Shown: one piece after another, positions 22,901-32,729 of the stretch
Layout of the letters: each line of letters starts with the position of its first letter
How positions within the stretch are numbered: position 1 is the first letter of the stretch
Assembly (NCBI RefSeq): GCF_008831285.2
Contig: NC_045144.1
Span: forward strand, 15,921,858 to 15,985,857
Source: Nymphaea colorata
Taxonomy: Eukaryota; Streptophyta; Magnoliopsida; Nymphaeales; Nymphaeaceae
Reading direction: 5' to 3'
DNA length: 64,000 nt
Notes under the pieces: generated by a model
Told to the model about the DNA's origin: nothing
The model's input: only the letters and a program-made list of their open reading frames with translations
Databases searched by the model: none
Position numbers and translations under genes: made by a program

Positions 22901-24230
22901 AGCGCTGCCAAGCACAATTAGTAGCTAAAGGGTATACTCAAGAAGAAGGCATTGACTACTTCGAGACCTTTAGTCCTGTCATAAACCAACCACCATTCAA
23001 ACCATTCTTGCTCTTGCCATTTTTTTCAAGTGGGAAGTACACCAATTAGAATTACACAATGCATTTCTTAATAAACAAATCAATGGAAACATTTTTATAG
23101 ATGAACCTCCTAGTTTTGAAAAAGGTGTCAATCTTGTTTGTAAACTTCAAAAAGTTATCTATGGACTCAAACAGACTCCTAAAGCTTGGTATCAAAAATT
23201 AAGTCATGCTTTGCTTTCACACTTCCAAAATTGACACGTCACTCTTTATTTATAAACTTCAACATTTTATCATCTTTATTCTTGTCTACATTGATGACAT
23301 TTTAATGACAGGTAACTCCAATAAGTTTATTGCAGCTTTAATAAAAAGTCTTGAACAGAATTTCTCTCTCAAAGTTCTTGGCAGGCTACATTATTTCCTA
23401 GGGATTGAAGCACACTACACCAATGAAGGGCTTATGTTAAGTGAGCAAAAATGTTGCATTGACCTCTTTCACCGGACAAACATGGTAGGTGTCAAAATTC
23501 CTTCAACTCTGATGTTAACGTCTAAGCTTCTAGCGCAAGGGATGGCTTCTACCTATCACAATCTCGCTAAATATAGGACTATCGTAGTGAATTGCAAAAC
23601 TTGACTTTGACCAAACCAGTCATCTCATATGCAGTAAACAAAGTGTGTCAATATATGTAGAAACCAACCCTGGACCATTAGAGTATAGTTAATCAAATTT
23701 TAAGATATATCAAAGGCACTATCCACTTTGGCCTCATGATTCAATCTTCTTTTGATTTCACTTTATCAGCTTACTATGATCCAGATTGGGCAGGATGCCC
23801 TAATGATTGGAAATCTACCCGAGGATATACAATATTCTTAGGATCAGATATTCTATCATGGAGCTTGGAAAAGCAACGTACAGTTGGTAGGTCTAGCTCA
23901 GAAGCCGAGTATCACTCAGTCTCCAACACAACTGCAGAACTTGTCTGGATCAAATATCTATTGTGAGAATTATTCATCTCACTTCCATTTATTCTAATCC
24001 TATGGTGTGACAATGTCAGCACCACCTATATGGCAGCTCATCCAGTTTTTCTCTCCCGGAATAAACCCATTAAGTTGGGCATTCATTTTGTTTGAGATCA
24101 AATTTCAAAAGGCCAACTTCTTGTTAAACACATTTCATCGTCACATCAGATTGCCAACATTTTTAACAAGCCTCTACTGACCACTCGTTTTAAAGAGTTA
24201 CAACTCAAACTCAATGTCCTTCCTGAACCG
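19914..24230 (+). pseudogene. Copia gag-pol, multiply broken
   Basis: Recognisable pieces in order: gag around 20169-20504 (QLKEQLVTLKKGSSSIDEL); a degenerate zinc knuckle near 20700 (CDKPGCTAKACLK); protease region near 21060-21110 with a degenerate active site (WYSDLGVSHHV, where the family has DSGAS); integrase core at 21689-22311 (FIDAYTKFTW, SDSGGEY, EQNGAAK, with two acidic catalytic positions visible and the third degraded); reverse transcriptase with YIDDILMTGN near 23290; RNase H at 23736-23966 (ADW-like DPDWAGCP, SSSEAEYHSV). Each block is in a different frame with internal stops. No product is expected. Confidence 0.85.
20803..21015 (-). mobile_element. SINE inserted in the copia protease region
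   Basis: Read on the minus strand, a box A-like TAGTGTACTGC and a box B GGTTCGAGTCT lie about 40 bp apart near the start. The element ends in an A-run (the T-run at 20803-20811 on the plus strand). The octamer CCTATTCT flanks both sides (20795-20802 and 21016-21023). The insertion splits the copia coding sequence between the zinc knuckle and protease blocks. The B box resembles that of a tRNA gene, but no cloverleaf is present. Confidence 0.7.
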
Positions 24231-24247
24231 TTGGGTTTGCAAAGGGA

Positions 24248-24490
24248 TGTTGAGGCACATGATAAGACACATGGCAATTCAAAGCAAGAAGAGCTCATGC
24301 AATGGCATACACATGGGAAGAGTTATGGAAAGCAATCAACGAGTGAAGGCAACTCACACGAAAAAGGTAATATTGAAAAGGAAAGTGTTGTGCCAATCCC
24401 ACCAACGGTTTACTTGAAGAGAAACATAGTAATGGCAGAAATAAACAAAATAAAGAAAGAAATGCTATGCATGCGAACCAAATGCCACAG
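24248..24490 (+). repeat. 3' LTR (truncated) of the Ale-like copia
   Basis: Begins TGTTGAGGCACATG and follows the first 230 bp or so of the 5' LTR. Similarity is lost near 24485, so the right part is deleted or replaced. Confidence 0.7.
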
Positions 24491-24509
24491 TGGAAAGCAG
24501 GCCTCCAAC

Positions 24510-24950
24510 AAGTCTGCAACCAGCTAGTTCTAATGTGATCCCGAGACCACATCTTTAGAATTTGAATCAGATGTTCCTCATTCAACCTTGGAGTTCTAAA
24601 TTTGAAGCCAACATACCTCCAAAATTTGCAGCATTCATTTTGATTCCTGATGTCTTTCCCATGGCCTCAAGAATGAGCATTACATTCACTATGAACCTTC
24701 TTTCTGCTTTACAGAAGAAGAGGATGTTGTCAGCAAAAGATAGAAAACCTGGGCAGTGCCCAACGCAAGGAATAAATGGAACTTGGATGTCATTCTTGTC
24801 AATGCTGAATTTAATCAATCTGGTTAATATTTCCCTAGCCGCCAAGAAAAGATAAGGGGACATCGGGTCCCCTTAACGAATTCCTTGCTTGAGGTCCTTG
24901 TCGTTGCCGATTTGACCATTAATAGAGATTGCAGCAGAGATAGTGAAAAA
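24510..24950 (-). pseudogene. LINE (L1-type) reverse transcriptase fragment
   Basis: On the minus strand a segment reading GDPMSPYLFLAAREIL, then FLSFADNILFFCKA and GKTSGIKMN, matches the order of the non-LTR reverse transcriptase motifs: the GDPLSPYLF block, the F-A-D-D catalytic block (here FADN, second aspartate lost) and the SGLKIN block. Just upstream, LKQGI with a stop stands where the family has LRQGDPLSPYLF. The fragment is short and inactive. It identifies the host of the copia insertion. Confidence 0.75.
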
Positions 24951-25738
24951 AAGGGACTCTATTCATTTGCAAAGCAAATGAATGAAAAAAATGTAAACTC
25001 CTATCAACAAAAAAATGGAAAACTAAAACAAAAGAAAGGACCCAACAAACAAAACTATATTGAGAGCTCTTAGCATTCTAGGTAGACTTTTGAGGTCCCT
25101 AATAAAAGCATTCATGAAAGGAGAAAAAAATGCAGAAAATGGCTAAGGACTTAGAATCAAGATGAATTTTTGCACTTTAAAACAATTAGAACCAAACTCG
25201 AGTGATCCTAATCCAAGTCAACGATCCAGTGAATCGACCGATTCATGGCCAAGTTGCCTGAGTTTTGGCAGTGACTCGCTTGGGTACCGACTCATGGCAT
25301 AGTGAGAGGATGATTCCAAGTCGACTTGGGTGATTCTGGAACCGACTAGGGTGAATATCAAGCCGACTCAGGTGATTCTCGAGTCAACTCATTGAGTTGG
25401 CCAACTATGGTTCTAACTCCCAACTATCAGTAGCCAACCAAAAGGACATGGATTTCAAAATCCAATCCCAAGTGTGGCATCATTTGAGAAAATAGGATTG
25501 AATTGATTGTGAATTGGTAAATTATTTAAAAATAAAAAATTATGATTCTTATTTTGTTGTGTATGTATTTCCAACCTCTTCTTAGTTTTTGTACTTCTGT
25601 TTTTTGAGCTTTTGTTGAACACATCAAAAATGATATCTTAATTCATTTTGATGGATCCCTGAACTCTTTTGAAAATTAAACCAAGTCAATTACAATCCTG
25701 TGGATTCTAACAACCTGACTGGACTCAAGAAACCCTCT
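24951..25738. other. Intergenic stretch with an ACTCG-rich repeat
   Basis: No gene. 25195-25412 contains repeated GACTC/GAGTC phrases (for example CCGACTCATGG, AAGTCGACTTGGG, CGAGTCAACTCATTGAGT) resembling pieces near 38815-38955, 56375-56577 and 61660-61720. I cannot name the family. CCTCT at 25734-25738 is the target duplication of the next element. Confidence 0.4.
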
Positions 25739-26050
25739 TGTTGAAATAAGAGAGAAAGAAGGGCAGAGCAAACACACAAAGCTTAATGTGGTTCGGCCTG
25801 ATCCGTGGCCTACATCTACACACAAGATAGTACAATGGCTGCTTTCACACACTAATAACAATGAGTTCTTTTACAAGTGAGAGAACAAAAAACTTCACAC
25901 AACTCCACCATGAGAGGGCTGACCAAAGGAAGGAGATGATAACTGTCCAAAAATAACTGCTAACATAAAAATAACAAACCAGAAAATGAGACACGTCCTT
26001 ATAAAAATAACTGTTCAAAAAGGGACGTGCATAAAACCCTTTCTTCAACA
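25739..26050 (-). repeat. 3' LTR of the interrupted copia
   Basis: A TG...CA LTR, internally bordered by the polypurine tract (plus strand CTCCCCCTCA at 26051-26060). Contains AATGTGGTTCGGCCTGATC, typical of plant copia LTRs. Confidence 0.93.
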
Positions 26051-26967
26051 CTCCCCCTCAAGTGGAGCGTAGAGATTATAGCAGCCCCACTTGAATTTTA
26101 GCTCCTCAAGTCGTTTCATATCCAAGCCTTTAGTTAATCCATTGGCAATCTGATTATTGCTTCTAGTATATGGAGTTGCAATCACCTTTTGTTGAACTTG
26201 ATCACGCACATAATGACAGTCAATTTCTATGTGTTTAGTGTGCTCATGAAATACTGAATTGGTTGCAATGTGTATCATCGCTTGATTGTCACAATGCATA
26301 GGAACTCGTTTTTCAATTTTGAATGTCATTTCACAAATAAGTGATTTAACCCAAACAAGTTCACTTGTTGTAGTAGCCATCGCTCTATACTCGACTTCTG
26401 CACTGGATTGTGACATTGTATGTTGCTTTTTACTTTTCCATGTCACTAAATTTCCTCCAACTTCTATCTGTGCTGCCAGCCCAATCAGCATCTGTGAATC
26501 CTCTAATATCAATGTTTTCATTTGCCTTGTACCATAATCCTTGACTTGGAGAGCCATCCAAATATCTCAAAATTCTATCAATAACTTTCATATGTATATT
26601 CTTAGGGGAATGCCTAAACTGACTGACCCAACTAACGGCAAACAAAATATTAGGTCGTGTTACCATGAGATAAATCAGTCTTCCAACAAATCGTTGATAT
26701 CTAGAAACATCTCCCAAAGCTTCATCATCTTCCACATCCAACTTTATGTAGGATTCAATAGGTGTCAATGCAGGTTTAGCTCCAAGTTTTTCTGTCCCCT
26801 TGAGAAGATCAAGGGTATATTTTCTTACATAAAGATACCTTTCTTTGATTTAGATATTTATATTCCAAGAAAATATCTCAACTTTCCCAAATCTTTTATT
26901 TCAAAAGTTTGGTGAAGGAATTGTTTGGTGGCAGAAATCTGGTCATGATCATTTTCTGTTACAATAA
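26051..26967 (-). pseudogene. Copia reverse transcriptase C-terminus and RNase H
   Basis: Minus-strand frames give the end of the reverse transcriptase (QRFVGRLIYLMVTRPNI, GFTDADWAGS) and RNase H (KKQHTMSQSSAEVEYRAMA, ELVWVKSLI, then HCDNQAMIHIATN and the tail CHYVRDQ). A frameshift separates the two blocks near 26500. The rest of the reverse transcriptase continues at 32730 on the other side of the PIF insertion. Confidence 0.85.
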
Positions 26968-27481
26968 GGGCCCGTTTGATTGTCAGGTGAAATTTAACGT
27001 GGTAAATTTACCATGGTAAATTTTTTTGGAAAAATTTACAAGATGAAAGTTCTCTGTCTTCCAATCTGAGGTCATGTTTGATGCATAGGAAGAATTTAAC
27101 GTGGTAAATTTAACTCTGTTTGATGCACAGAAAGAATTTAATGTGGTAAATGTTGTTTTTTTTTCCTTCTCCTCCCCAAATTTGACGTGGAAATTAGGGA
27201 AGCAGGCCAGGTCTTATATAAACATTACTAGATTTGACATAATCAGATTTTGCTTTATCAAATTCAAGTTGGGTAGAACAAGCTAAATGTAATCACCCCA
27301 AATTTTTCTAAAGGACTATAATGTTTTATCCAAGTGCGAAATTCAAATTTAAACACAAGATTTCCAAAATACAACTTTTAGATCCAAATTAAATCCAAAA
27401 TAGAACTTTCGGATCCAAATTAAATCCAAAATACTACTTTTAAATCCAAAACCCAAGTTCAGATCCAAATCAATCATTGAA

Positions 27482-27978
27482 GACTAATTTGCCCTTTCTT
27501 TTGACCAAAAACCTCCTTTTAGAGGGTGATTTTAGTCTTTTTGGGCAAACAAGACCGATTTGCCCTTTCTTTTGACCAAAAACCTCCTTTTAGAGGGTGA
27601 TTTTAGTCTTTTTGGGCAAACAAGACCGATTTGCCCATTCTTTTGACCAAAAACCTCCTTTTAGAGGGTGATTTTAGTCTTTTTGGGCAAACAAGACCGA
27701 TTTGCCCCTCCTTTTGACCAAAAACCTCCTTTTAGAGGGTGATTTTAGTCTTTTTTTAAACAAGACCGATTTGCCCCTCCTTTTGACCAAAAAACCTCCT
27801 TTTAGAGGGTGATTTTAGTCTTTTTGGTAAACAAGACCAATTTACCCCTCCTTTTGACAAAAAACATCCTTTTAGAGGGTAGTTTTAGTCTTTTTGGGTG
27901 GACAAGACTCATTTGCCCTTCCTTTTGGCCAAAAAAATCTCCTTTTGGAGGGTGATTTTAGTCTTTTTTTGTCAAAAA
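27482..27978. repeat. 71-bp tandem array, seven copies, in the solo LTR
   Basis: Unit starts recur at about 27487, 27558, 27629, 27700, 27769, 27840 and 27911, a period of 71 (once 69). Each contains TTTTGACCAAAAACCTCC and TAGAGGGTGATTTTAGTC. The array ends about 35 bp before the TATA box, the position expected of an LTR enhancer. Confidence 0.95.
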
Positions 27979-28009
27979 ATTCAAATTTTGGGTTTTGGCT
28001 CCAAAATCC

Positions 28010-28025
28010 TCTATAAATACCCTCC
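28010..28025 (+). promoter_or_regulatory. Candidate LTR TATA box
   Basis: CTCTATAAATACCCTCCC has a strong plant TATA consensus. It is followed by pyrimidine-rich DNA near 28096-28140 and lies just downstream of the 71-bp array. It is the best candidate for the core promoter of the parent retroelement and fixes its likely strand as plus. Confidence 0.6.
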
Positions 28026-28362
28026 CATATCCTCCCTCTTGGGCAAGATTGGTCCTTAGGAGAAACTCTAATGTATTCTCACTTGAAGACTTAGAGTTTC
28101 TCTTGAGCTCTCTCTCTCTCCCTCTTCTTCTTTCATTTCCTTCTCCAACTTAGAGCAAGCACTCTTGGAGCTTCATTCAAAAGGGGATCTTCAAGTGAAG
28201 GTGTTCATCTTTCTTAGGTCATTTCCCATTAGAGGTATGTAATCTTCATCCCTCTCATTTCTCTCTTCTTTCTTTTCATTAATATTCTTATTATTATGTT
28301 ATTTCTTTTTCTAAAATATAGTCTTGTTGTTGTTTTCATTTTCTCTTCACATCTTCATCTTC

Positions 28363-28922
28363 CCATGGCCAAAGGAGATAGCTCTCAACCTCTTTTTAGA
28401 GACAAGAGACTATGCTCAAATGCACAGGGAGCATGAGAAGATGAGATGATATTTTATTTTATGATTAAATCATGCTCTTTCAAGTATTCTTGTTGTTCTT
28501 GTTCTTTCTCTTTATCAATATCTTCTTTCTGTTTCTTCTCTTCAATATATTCTTGTTGTTATTCTTTTCCTTAATGAATATATTTTTGTTGTTATTGTTA
28601 TTTCATTTCTTCAATATAGTCTTGTTCTTGTTATTTTCTTTTTTTCTCTTCTTCCTTTTCCCATGACCAAAGGAGATAGCCCTCAATCTCTTTTTAGAGA
28701 CAAGAGGCTATGCTCAAGTACACCGGGAGCATGGAAAGATGAGATGATCTTTCATTTTAATCATGTTCTTTCTTTTCATTAATACATTCTTATTGTTCTT
28801 TTGTTTCCTCTTATTTTCTTCTCTTCCTCATTTCTCTATGGCCAAAAGAGATAGCTCTCAATCTCTATTTTAGAGTCAAGAGGCTATACTCAAGTGCACC
28901 GGGAACATGAGAAGATGAGGTG
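28363..28922. repeat. Three spaced 90-bp units in the LTR
   Basis: Units at about 28363-28452, 28660-28749 and 28833-28922 share GGAGATAGC-CTCAA, AGAGACAAGAGGCTATG and GGGAGCATG..AAGATGAG. They are separated by T-rich spacers. Confidence 0.85.
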
Positions 28923-30611
28923 GTATATCAATTCATAGTTACATCATGTCTTCCCTCCTAATTGAACTTTGCTTTTTCCATCATCCTCTTTCTTTCTTTC
29001 CTTCTTTGAAAGTTATCTATATATTATGCATGCATAGTTGCTTGGTTCTTTACTTACATGTGAATGCATGTCAGGAATGAGAGTGTGGTTTGGGGACTCT
29101 TTATTTTCATATTAATCTTTGAGGTTGGGACTTGTCCAACCCGGGATAAACCCTCACGAAAATGTACATGTTAATATGCATTTCCATATCATTTTGCGTT
29201 AGTTTCCTTCTTAATCATCACATTAGGAACCCTAACGAGTGCCTCGTTATTTTGCTTGTTTTCTTCCATACCCAACGGTGGAAGAAATATATCCCTTACA
29301 ACAAACCAAATAATAACATTCTATGCTTATATAAATCATATTTTCCGAAACATTTTCAAAAAGAACCTTCTAACATGGCCTTAGGGACTTAGCTTAGACT
29401 CTTGCATGAGTCCAAGCTCCCCTCTCGGCCCACATTAAATTTGAAGTTGGTAATTTTAAGTTGTTCCTTGATTTTTCTAATCTTGTAAAGGTATGGATGT
29501 ATACACATGTTATATATATTTATGCCAACATGATGCCCCCCATCTTTCTCTCTCTATGCTTTCATTTTCTATTTTATAAATTTTCATATGTGCATGAATA
29601 CGTATGTACATGTGCTCCATTTCCTCTCTTTCAAATATGTATTCCTCTTTTCAAGACAAATATCTTTTCTTATAAAATTTCTCATACCCATATATGCGTA
29701 TCATATTTTTCTTTTCCTCTAAAATCTCTCTTTCTCTTCGAATCAATACATCTTTTTCTCTTAAGCTTTCATATATGTGTATATGTGATGGTATGTACAC
29801 ATGTATGCATGTCTTTCTCTATATCTCTCTCTTTCCTTTCATAAGAATGTTTTATCTTTTATATTCTTTTTAACACTCTCATCTCATGAACTTTTTATAT
29901 ACCAACTTCAATAAGACCACAAACCAAGTAATGACCCAATATTGGAATCATGCTTGATGGTCTACAATCTATATCCCTTTTCAAAAACTTTTCCTTCTTA
30001 TGTACAATAATTATAACAACGAAATCTTATATGTATGTTGTGGTAGGAATGACATTAGATGAATGTTGTGGTAGGAATGTTTTACATTTTTTCAATCATA
30101 TAGGGTAAATGCATCTATGCATTCTCACCCATTTTATTTCACTTATGATCACAAGCACCTCTCCAAAGGAACTTAAGCAAGAAGGGATGGAGCTCTAGCT
30201 AGGTGGTAACCGAATTAGAGCAAAATCTCAAACCTACTTAAAGTCTTAAGAGAACACTAAAATGATTTCAAAATGTTTTCACAAGCTTTTCAAATGATAT
30301 TTACTAGTTTCACTTTTTCCTCAAAACATTTCACATTTTCAAGCAATTCTTCAAGAACCTTTTCAAAAGTTTGAAACTCCAAACTTTCAATATTTTCTAC
30401 ACCGCATATAGAATCAAAAAGATGTTTAAGTTAAAACGAAATGCATCAATGATAAACATAGTCCTTGGGTTGATTACCCCCGGTAAAGGCGCCTGGAACG
30501 GTCGATCCTCGTACCGACGGGCGAGTCCCTTTCTTTCATCTTTCAAAAGAAAAACCTTATTTTTCTGGAGCACTCCAAAACCAATGAAAATTTTGGGATG
30601 CAAACACTAAA

Positions 30612-31639
30612 ACATAATTTGACACTATCAACTAATTGGATTTGTTTCACATTTGACGCTGGGTTGCAGCAGATCTTTGAGGGGCACTCAATTGAAGAAC
30701 TGTCTGGACTTTGAATCCAACCACCTGAGCTACCATTATTCACTAGCAAAGAGAAGCCAGATGCAATTCTTATCAGGATAACGAAGAGAAGCTAGATGCA
30801 AATGGTTAATTTGCATCCCCGGCTGGATGAGTAGAAAACGGAACCCTCAACTTAGCTTAGAGTTTGGTCTTCACCTTGTGGACAGAGGAAAGGACTTCGC
30901 AAGAAAAATGTTCTTTACGAAAATGTTTCTGGTTTCTGAATAGCAACAACAAATCGCAATATACACGCGTGGTGACATCAAGACATACTCCAATAGCATT
31001 AGCAGATGAATAATGCAGAAAATGTCTGATTTAGTTGCATTTTTTCAAGCTGAAAGTTACGGATCACACACTCAGCAGATAGCAGATAGGTTATGGCAAC
31101 GTTGCAAATCTTTTCTATATTTTCTAAGATTAGTTTGAAGCATATCAATTTATTGCTTTCAGAAAGGAGAAACTCCAAAAGAAATAAGAGAAGAAAAAGA
31201 TTAAGGGAGACTCTATGCCAAGGCAAAGTTTTATTTATACTGATATTAACTACTAGATTAACTTTATAGTGACAAAACAGAGCACTGGAAAGAGGAAAAA
31301 AACCATTTCCTGATACATAAGCAGCAAAAAGAGCTGACAAGCGTATGAAGTATGTCTAAAACACTGATATTTAGAAGTAACCATTGAACACATAAGCCTA
31401 AGTTGTAACAAGCACTGGCATGAGAAACGAAAAGCTAAAGAATCAAAATTAACCCAATAGATGTCATCCAGGGGATTTGTGACAGAAGAAACACACCTTT
31501 TACAACAAGGAAAGGAAGTGCAGCCTAAAAAATCTTTAAAATCAAAACGAGACATCGTTTTGAAGATAAGACAAGAGGATTAACTTATCAGCTTGTTTCT
31601 CAAGGTTGAATTAATGAACGAGAAAACTATGCAAATGAA
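30612..31639. other. PIF interior, no recognised gene
   Basis: On the minus strand this lies directly downstream of the captured PPR stop codon and may be its captured 3'-UTR or flank. Minus-strand open frames at 30999-31340 and 31253-31555 show no domain. Confidence 0.4.
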
Positions 31640-32040
31640 TCAACTTGGCATCTTCAAGCTTGAATAGTAGTAGCTCTTTGCAGACCCGAGCTCAACGAGT
31701 CTCTTCGCCTTCTTGTCTTTCGAGATCTTGACCAGTCTGTTAATTACATCCTACAAAACCTCTACGCTAATGAAGTGGTTCCCATTTAAAACCTCTAGGC
31801 ACAATTCAGAAGCCCTATTTAGATCCTCTGCCACACACAGAGTAGGAATGATTGCTTCGTATGCTAGCCGGTTTGGCTGCATATCTTTCTTCTTCAGTTC
31901 CTGAAGCACCTTCTTAGCTTCTTCCAATTACCCTCCTCGTAGTGGGCCTTAACCAACAGACTGAAACTAAAGAATTTGGTTTCAGGCCCTTAGATTCCAA
32001 TTCCTCTAATACCTTAACAGCCTCCCTTCCCTTCCCTTCT
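31640..32040 (-). pseudogene. Captured PPR-protein C-terminal fragment
   Basis: Translating the minus strand with one frame change gives EAVKVLEELESKGLKPN, then LEEAKKVLQELKKKDMQPNR, LCVAEDLNRASELCLEVL and KAKRLVELGSAKSYYYSSLK before a stop at 31640-31642. The alternation of E-A-K-K-V-L-x-x-L and G-L-K-P-N phrases at about 35-residue spacing is the P-class PPR pattern, and the ending resembles small mitochondrial P-class proteins. A frameshift near 31930 and an in-frame TAG near 31755 disable it. Its position between PIF terminal repeats indicates gene capture. Confidence 0.7.
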
Positions 32041-32713
32041 TGCGACCAACCCTCCACAGGGGCAAAACATCATTTTTATGCAGAAAAACCATCATGCCAA
32101 TCCCCAAATTGGTAAGTAAACTGCATGCAGATTGATTACTTCCAAAACCCCAAATCCACGATGGGAAAAAACGAAACAGGAAATGGAACAGAAACACGAT
32201 GGAGGAGAAGTGAGAGAGATTTTGAGAGACTCACGGGGCAGTAACAGAGGGGAAGGAACAGCAACTGTGGCAGTGGCTGATGCTGCCCTGCCTCTGCGTC
32301 CCTCTTCCCTGCCGGCGAGAAGCCAGAAAAGAACAACTTAGGGCAACAAAGAAAGGGAGAGAGGGGAGGCATCAGCAAAAGCAAGAGAGAAAGGGAGAAA
32401 GCGTACCAGCGGAGGAGTGGAGAGGCGACGATGGAGTGAAGAGCTAACGGTAGAGCGGCGATGGTGAGAGCGGCGACGCCTCTGCTGCGACAGTCAGAAG
32501 GCAGAATGCGAGGGAGGAGGTGCTGCGGAGGGAAGAGGAGAGGCGCGATGGACTACGAGATGAGATTGTCGAGCGGGTGAAATTTCACCTGCTCGAAAGT
32601 CCGAGTGCGTTAAACGGGTGAAGTTTCACCCCATTTGATGTGTTTTCAGTCGAGCGGGTGAAATTTCACCCGCCCGTACACATTTTACCCTCTCCACCAA
32701 TTTTATCCCGGCC
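32041..32713. other. GC-rich right arm of the PIF element
   Basis: Purine-rich DNA with GAGCGGCGATGG-like stretches that may be the captured 5' part of a host gene. The last 150 bp contain GGGTGAAATTTCACCC palindromes, likely subterminal structure. No coding region can be supported. Confidence 0.4.
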
Positions 32714-32729
32714 ATCAAACGGGCCCTAA

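Larger units (their letters stand above)
19388..24490 (+). mobile_element. Old Ty1-copia retrotransposon, decayed, inserted in a LINE
   Basis: The 5' LTR is 19388-19804 and the 3' LTR starts at 24248, preceded by a purine tract (GCAAAGGGA). Internal order is gag, zinc knuckle, protease, integrase, reverse transcriptase, RNase H, as in Ty1-copia. The RNase H and YIDD reverse-transcriptase segments resemble the Ale/Retrofit lineage, which is tentative. Numerous frameshifts and stops, a SINE insertion at 20803-21015, and a truncated 3' LTR show long inactivity. I could not identify a target duplication. Confidence 0.85.
27288..30606 (+). mobile_element. Long solo LTR (3.3 kb) inside the PIF element
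   Basis: Begins TGTAATCACCCC and ends GGGATGCAAACA (TG...CA), flanked by the 5-bp duplication CTAAA at 27283-27287 and 30607-30611. No gag, pol or second LTR remains. LTRs of this length are characteristic of some Ty3-gypsy lineages, but the lineage is inferred only from size. It holds a TATA box near 28013, an upstream 71-bp tandem array and a downstream set of three about 90-bp dispersed units. Open frames in 28472-29844 are T-rich chance frames. Confidence 0.85.
26968..32726. mobile_element. PIF/Harbinger-type DNA element, 5.76 kb, non-autonomous
   Basis: Both ends start with GGGCCCGTTTGAT (13-bp perfect terminal inverted repeat, 26968-26980 and the complement of 32714-32726). The target duplication TAA is at 26965-26967 and 32727-32729, matching the TWA preference of PIF/Harbinger. 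Left-arm subterminal units of about 35 bp recur (near 26973, 27075 and 27117: GTTTGATGCA..AAGAATTTAA.GTGGTAAAT). No transposase is present. The interior carries a captured PPR gene fragment and a 3.3-kb solo LTR; without the LTR the element was about 2.4 kb. It sits inside the copia reverse transcriptase. Confidence 0.85.

Noticed and set aside
27482-27978. Evenly spaced repeats reminiscent of a CRISPR array
   Set aside because: Tandem units without unique spacers, inside a plant LTR. A minisatellite.
28472-29844. Hydrophobic F/L-rich open frames, membrane-protein-like
   Set aside because: T-rich LTR DNA gives phenylalanine and leucine codons by chance. Inside a solo LTR with target duplication.
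26968-32726. Mutator (Pack-MULE) assignment for the gene-capturing element
   Set aside because: Target duplication is the 3-bp TAA, not 9 bp, and the terminal repeats are short. This fits PIF/Harbinger better.
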